Shown: piece after piece, positions 35,966 through 36,743 of the stretch
Layout of the letters: each line of letters begins with the position of its first letter
Position numbering within the stretch: the stretch's first letter is position 1
Source: an uncultured Caulobacterales bacterium
Lineage (GTDB): Bacteria; Pseudomonadota; Alphaproteobacteria; Caulobacterales; Maricaulaceae
DNA length: 36,743 nt
Reading direction: 5' to 3'
NCBI GenBank assembly: GCA_937927825.1
Contig: CALFWV010000103.1
Location: 1 to 36,743 of the forward strand
Program-made: the position numbers and the translations under genes
Notes under the pieces: model-generated
What the model saw: only the letters and a program-made list of their open reading frames with translations
Told to the model about the DNA's origin: nothing
The model's database searches: none

Positions 35966-36743
35966 GGATCTGTTTTATTCTGAACAAATTTCGAGACATA
36001 ATTGTTAGAACAACCGTTATGGAAACGAGGAGGAGGCTCATAAAAACCAAGGCGCTGAAGTGTACCGAGCCAAAGGCACTTTCGGCAACTTCCCGGCCAA
36101 GTTTGGACGTGATTGTTTGCCCGGATGACAAAGGGTTAAATAAAGGAGAGGGCAATCGGTCCAATGAGCCGATGACCAACATCACGGCCATTGTTTCGCC
36201 CAGCGCACGGCCCAATGCCAAAAGACCCGCGCCCGCGATGCCTGTTTTAGCTTGAGGAAGAATAACCCGAAAGAAAACTTCATGCCGATAAAGGCCGAGA
36301 GATTTTGCATTTTCCCTAAATTTTATTGGGATCGAAGAAATCGCATCTTCTGATAAGGTTAAAAACGTGGGCAAGATCATTATCCCAAGCAAAATGCCGG
36401 CCGTCAAAATAACCCTGCCGGATTGCAAATCAAATAAATCTGCGACCCAAATATTCAAATAAGCCACACCAATTAAACCATAAACGATAGAGGGAATACC
36501 CACCAGCATTTCGAGAAAGGACTTGATAAGGCGTCTTGATTTAGAAGAACGGGTTTCGGCAATATATACCGCCGCCATTAAACCAAGCGGGAAAGCGACT
36601 ATGACGGCAATAATCATAACAAAGACAGATCCGAACAACATCGGCAAAACGCCGAATTGTCCTTTATCCGGTCTCCAATGTGTTCCCAGAAGGTTGCTAT
36701 TTTCCGCGAATAAAACCGGGGCGCTTTGTACCAAAAGGGTCCC
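35958..36743 (-). CDS. pstC: phosphate ABC transporter permease PstC, partial (N-terminus beyond right edge)
   Basis: 'FGVLPMLFGSVFVMIIAVIVAFPLGLMAAVYIAE', 'FRENAKSLGLYRHEVFFRVILPQAKTGIAGAGLLALGRALGETMAVMLVIG'. Frame stays open to base 36743. Confidence 0.9.
   Translation of the reverse strand, partial: GTLLVQSAPVLFAENSNLLGTHWRPDKGQFGVLPMLFGSVFVMIIAVIVAFPLGLMAAVYIAETRSSKSRRLIKSFLEMLVGIPSIVYGLIGVAYLNIWVADLFDLQSGRVILTAGILLGIMILPTFLTLSEDAISSIPIKFRENAKSLGLYRHEVFFRVILPQAKTGIAGAGLLALGRALGETMAVMLVIGSLDRLPSPLFNPLSSGQTITSKLGREVAESAFGSVHFSALVFMSLLLVSITVVLTIMSRNLFRIKQIHD

Noticed and set aside
1-36743. CRISPR arrays, integrases, IS elements or transposases
   Set aside because: No regularly spaced direct repeats, terminal inverted repeats or transposase/recombinase motifs were recognised on reading.

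Overview
Alphaproteobacterial chromosomal window (Caulobacterales/Hyphomonadaceae-like by gene content; lineage is inference). Left end: minus-strand Tad/Flp pilus operon cpaB-cpaC-short lipoprotein-tadG-like-tadE-like-tadE-like-cpaE/tadZ, with cpaE running off the left edge and missing from the ORF track. It is divergent from a plus-strand set of three secreted DUF11-type proteins, the last a 1912-aa protein with a probable outer-membrane barrel. A CtrA-like motif lies between the two. Middle: hisN-like phosphatase, XRE regulator, N-formylglutamate amidohydrolase, cpdR and tRNA-Val(GAC). Next to the tRNA is an accessory-looking block (about 17.3-24.1 kb): a divergent LuxR-like regulator, an unusual gene pair consisting of an Orn/Lys/Arg-decarboxylase-like PLP subunit plus a protein joining a decarboxylase C-terminal-like segment to a SET/post-SET domain, and a NACHT NTPase with HTH-like N-terminus and pentapeptide-like C-terminus. 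This block is the strongest candidate for an undescribed system. Right part: HEAT-like exported protein, Mrp/ApbC, COQ9, NatAB-like ABC exporter, alpha/beta hydrolase, serine beta-lactamase-like hydrolase, a decayed or small-ORF-bearing gap, ArsC-like reductase and pstB-pstA-pstC (pstC truncated at the right edge). All family calls come from motif reading, with no database search.
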